DNA of 42,187 nt from SLID01 sp041667545 (GTDB lineage: Bacteria; Omnitrophota; Gorgyraeia; Tantalellales; Tantalellaceae), in contig JBAYES010000012.1 in the NCBI GenBank assembly GCA_041667545.1, forward strand, positions 1 through 42,187, given 5' to 3'. Positions within the stretch are counted from its first letter, which is position 1, and every line of letters begins with the position of its first letter. The notes under the pieces were generated by a model. That model was not told the origin of the DNA. It ran no database searches and saw only the letters and a list, made by a program, of their open reading frames with translations. Below are positions 40,801 to 42,187 of this stretch, one piece after another. The translations under genes were made by a program, and so were the position numbers.

Positions 40801-41098
40801 GCTATTCTTGAAAAGTAAAGGCATTGAGGCCGAAACAATAAAAAAGATCCACGAAGGCAGGCCTAATATTGCCGATGCCATCAAGAACGGCGACATATCT
40901 TTTATTGTGAACACCCCGCTCGGCAAGAGCAGCATGTTTGACGATAGTTTTATCCGCATGATGGCGATACAGCAGAAGTTGCCGTACATAACTTCGGTCG
41001 CCGCCGCTAAAGCTAGTGTTGAAGGGATAAGGGCGGCAAAGGATGGCAAGCTTTCTCCGAGATCTCTCCAAGGCTATTACGAGGATCTTTTGAAATAA
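37883..41098 (+). CDS. carB: Carbamoyl-phosphate synthase, large subunit
   Basis: 1071 aa, full length. It makes carbamoyl phosphate for pyrimidines and arginine. Two homologous ATP-grasp halves are visible. The carboxyphosphate half (1-400) starts KVLIIGSGPIIIGQACEFDY. The carbamoyl-phosphate half (about 550-935) starts IMILGGGPNRIGQGIEFDY. An oligomerisation domain lies between them and an MGS-like allosteric domain ends the protein (about 936-1071; TVSDRDKTEIASIAGDIRSL). Both ATP loops are intact (RPAYTMGGTGGG and RPSYVLGGRGME). carA is not adjacent. It is monocistronic in this window with its own promoter. Confidence 0.98.
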   Translation: MPKRNDIKKVLIIGSGPIIIGQACEFDYSGTQACKALRKEGYEIVLVNSNPATIMTDPGTADHTYIEPLTVGELEKIIEKERPDALLPNLGGQTGLNLASSLSAAGILEKYGVKMIGVKLDAIERGEDRIAFKAMMAKIGIPVPRSEPCSSVEEAERIAEILKYPVVLRPAYTMGGTGGGIAYNVEELRVIVTRGLAASMVHQVLVEESVLGWEELELEVVRDHESRKVSVCFIENVDPMGVHTGDSFCVAPMLTVPEKLQKKLQDFSYRIVDAIEVVGGTNVQFAHNPEDGRLVVIEINPRTSRSSALASKATGFPIALISAKLATGITLNELPYWKEGTLEKYEPTGDYVVVKFARWAFEKFPQAKDVLGTQMKAVGEVMSIGKTFKEAFQKAIRSLEIKRYGLGVPEFKALSDEKLRAKMSYPSSQRFFLVYEALRRGTSVDELRGITRVGAWFLNEMKDLVEFEEEISKKSFNELSAGEITKAKEWGFSDKYLAEIFGITEKEIRSKRISVGAVSIFKSVLVSGVESGQYFYSTYCGKIPKNTKNSQSDKKKIMILGGGPNRIGQGIEFDYTCVHAAFALKDAGYETIMVNCNPETVSTDYDTSDKLYFEPLTVEDVLAIYEKEKPLGMIVQFGGQTPLNIARELEENGVKILGTSPGDIHLAEDRENFSERMTALGIPQPESGIARSLEEALSISRKIGYPLMVRPSYVLGGRGMEIIYDEAMLMKYAVEAIQVSPEHPMLIDRFLENAVETEVDAISDGKETFVAAVMEHIEPAGVHSGDSACVIPSLTISEDHLSLIEEYSRKIAEELNVRGIMNIQFAICDGKVYILEANPRASRTVPIVSKITNIPIARIATLVMLDRKIKDFPELKKVNIPYFGVKEAVFPFNMFPEVDPVLGPEMRATGEVMGMAKSFGAAFYKAQEATGSKLPIEGAVLFTVSDRDKTEIASIAGDIRSLGFKILATEGTALFLKSKGIEAETIKKIHEGRPNIADAIKNGDISFIVNTPLGKSSMFDDSFIRMMAIQQKLPYITSVAAAKASVEGIRAAKDGKLSPRSLQGYYEDLLK

Positions 41099-41230
41099 CG
41101 ATTTCTCCGGCCGGGTAAACGAGATATTCCGTCTATATTGCAATTTCGAAAGTGGTGTATCTCATCACACTATATGTTTATCAGAGATGGTTTGTGAATT
41201 GGCCTTTCAAAAATGATAAAATAATTGTAA

Positions 41231-41335
41231 CATTTCAGTTATCCGCAGTAGAATCCTACGCTGTCGTCACGAGGAGCCCCCGAAGGGGGCGACGAAGTGA
41301 TCTCATAACATGAAAATAATTCGAAGAGTGACTAT
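41231..41335. repeat. Palindromic intergenic element, half copy next to IS66 (copy D)
   Basis: The first half of the copy C type. CATTTCAGTTATCCGCAGTA at 41231 matches the terminal repeat of copy C. GTCGTCACGAGGAGCCCCCG and on through GATCTCATAACATGAAAATA to CGAAGAG (41328) is nearly identical to 13200-13263. After CGAAGAG the similarity stops and sequence leading to the transposase stop codon begins, so the inverted right half is missing. The rest of the gap to carB (41099-41230) is AT-rich with nothing recognised. Confidence 0.75.
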
Positions 41336-42187
41336 TTACGGAGGGTTTGTTATGACCTTCAAGAGCGCCTTACTTTTTCCGGTCACGAATTGGCTTTTTA
41401 GCGTATCGATCACATCTACACCGTTCATTTTTGCCGTTTGAATAACGCTCGTCAGTATGTTGTGATTAAGGGCTCCGGATATTGAGCGGTTACCGTATGT
41501 TATCTTTCTCAAAATTACATTCGGCCTTATTTGCTGCTCAGCATGGTTGTTATGGTAGTCCACCCCTTTTTCATATAGGAACGTGAATATTTCATCCTTA
41601 TGCCGTTCCAGTCTCTTGGCGAATCGAACAAGAAGTTTCTTATTAGGATCGGGGAACCCAAAATCTTTAAGTTGCCCTACAATGTTCCCTCGCTCGGCGT
41701 AGTATCTTTTGTTCCACTCTTTCTTTTGATATTTTCTATTGAGGTCAATTCCTCTCATTAGTATTTCCATGAGCCTCTTGCAATATGTAACCGTCTCCAG
41801 ATCTTCCTCATCCCAGTATTTGATAACCTTTTCAAGATCCCGCATTATGTGCGCCAGGCATCTCTGCTTCTTTGAATTTATTTTGTTGTAGGCACTTAAA
41901 AAATCACTTACCAAAAACCCGTCATATTCTTCTCCAAGCACATCGTCCACAACTTTCTGCCCTCGGCTTTTGTCTATATGAGTTAAGCTTACTCTCTTAT
42001 TTGAGAACTTCCAAAGCCACTGGTTATCACCGTCAAGCCGCCATCCGGTCTCATCGGCGTGTATAACCATAGAGGCTTTCAATTGTTCTTTGATCTGCTC
42101 ATAGAGAGGTTTAGCTTCACGGGCAACTTGATCTCGGAAGCCGGCGATAGAAGATACCGCGATCTTAAGGCCGAACATCTTTCTGAA
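41336..42187 (-). mobile_element. IS66-family transposase, C-terminal part (gene continues beyond window)
   Basis: The minus-strand frame is open to the last base, so the ATG at 42178 is internal and at least 283 residues are visible. The DDE catalytic core is there: first Asp in HADETGWRLDG, second in FLVSDFLSAYN and the Glu in NNHAEQQIRP. The C-terminal GNRSISGALNHNILTSVIQTAKMNG and final residues complete the protein. The N-terminal zinc-binding and helix-turn-helix parts, and the accessory TnpA/TnpB genes of a full IS66, would lie outside. The visible catalytic part is undamaged. No IS66-type terminal repeat was recognised between its stop and repeat D. Confidence 0.92.

Noticed and set aside
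1..42187. CRISPR array, rRNA operon or prophage
   Set aside because: No regularly spaced direct repeats, no rRNA-like sequence and no phage structural or integrase genes were seen; the repeats present are dispersed palindromes.

Overview
The window looks like a chromosomal segment of an uncultured Gram-negative bacterium, most plausibly from the Omnitrophota or a related lineage near the PVC group. This is inferred from gene content, not from a marker phylogeny. The clues are heptose genes for an LPS core, outer-membrane lipoproteins with BamE-like and entericidin-like features, a GspB/ExeA pair, a TIGR04073-type exosortase-associated protein, a TIGR04137-like small basic protein, DUF4416 and DUF1844 proteins, and many single-domain PilZ proteins. 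Coding density is high. Almost everything is on the + strand; the exceptions are gspB/exeA (24.2-25.6 kb) and an IS66 transposase at the right edge.

Layout. 0-4.3 kb: C-terminal half of an M16 peptidase, a MEMO-like amrB, a patatin lipase, DUF1844 and a YbhN-like membrane protein. 4.3-4.5 kb: a MITE-like repeat. 4.5-9.2 kb: aroQ-pepQ-efp-accB-accC-amaP, an order also known from Firmicutes. 9.2-13.2 kb: a truncated repeat, gmhA-rfaE2 (heptose), thiD2-thiC (thiamine), a PfkB kinase and tRNA-Gly(CCC). 13.2-13.8 kb: a second repeat type, AT-rich spacer and a good sigma70-type promoter. 13.8-20.4 kb: a tight operon of an AAA ATPase with a degenerate nuclease-like tail, a YfcE-type phosphoesterase, a CaCA exchanger, dGTPase, a GAF/HD-GYP-like protein and an anchored unknown. 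20.4-24.2 kb: SPOR protein, small basic protein, tRNA-binding protein, NnrE, aroB and a thioesterase. 24.2-32.8 kb: gspB/exeA facing a run of four PilZ proteins mixed with envelope proteins, HIT, YjbQ, DUF4416 and a large membrane-anchored hydrolase-like protein. 32.8-37.6 kb: panD, def, yqeY, two CNNM/CBS paralogues, a 45-aa lipoprotein and a PflX-like radical SAM enzyme. 37.9-41.1 kb: carB. 41.2-42.2 kb: half a repeat abutting an IS66 transposase that runs off the window.

How it fits together. Most genes are housekeeping (fatty acid, shikimate, thiamine, pantothenate and pyrimidine precursors; translation and protein maturation). The accessory signal lies in three places: two related families of palindromic intergenic repeats; a set of near-leaderless promoters with identical -10 to ATG spacing; and a c-di-GMP-flavoured region in which several domains (HD-GYP-like, alpha/beta hydrolase, nuclease-like) keep their fold signatures but have lost catalytic residues. 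No CRISPR array, prophage or rRNA was seen.
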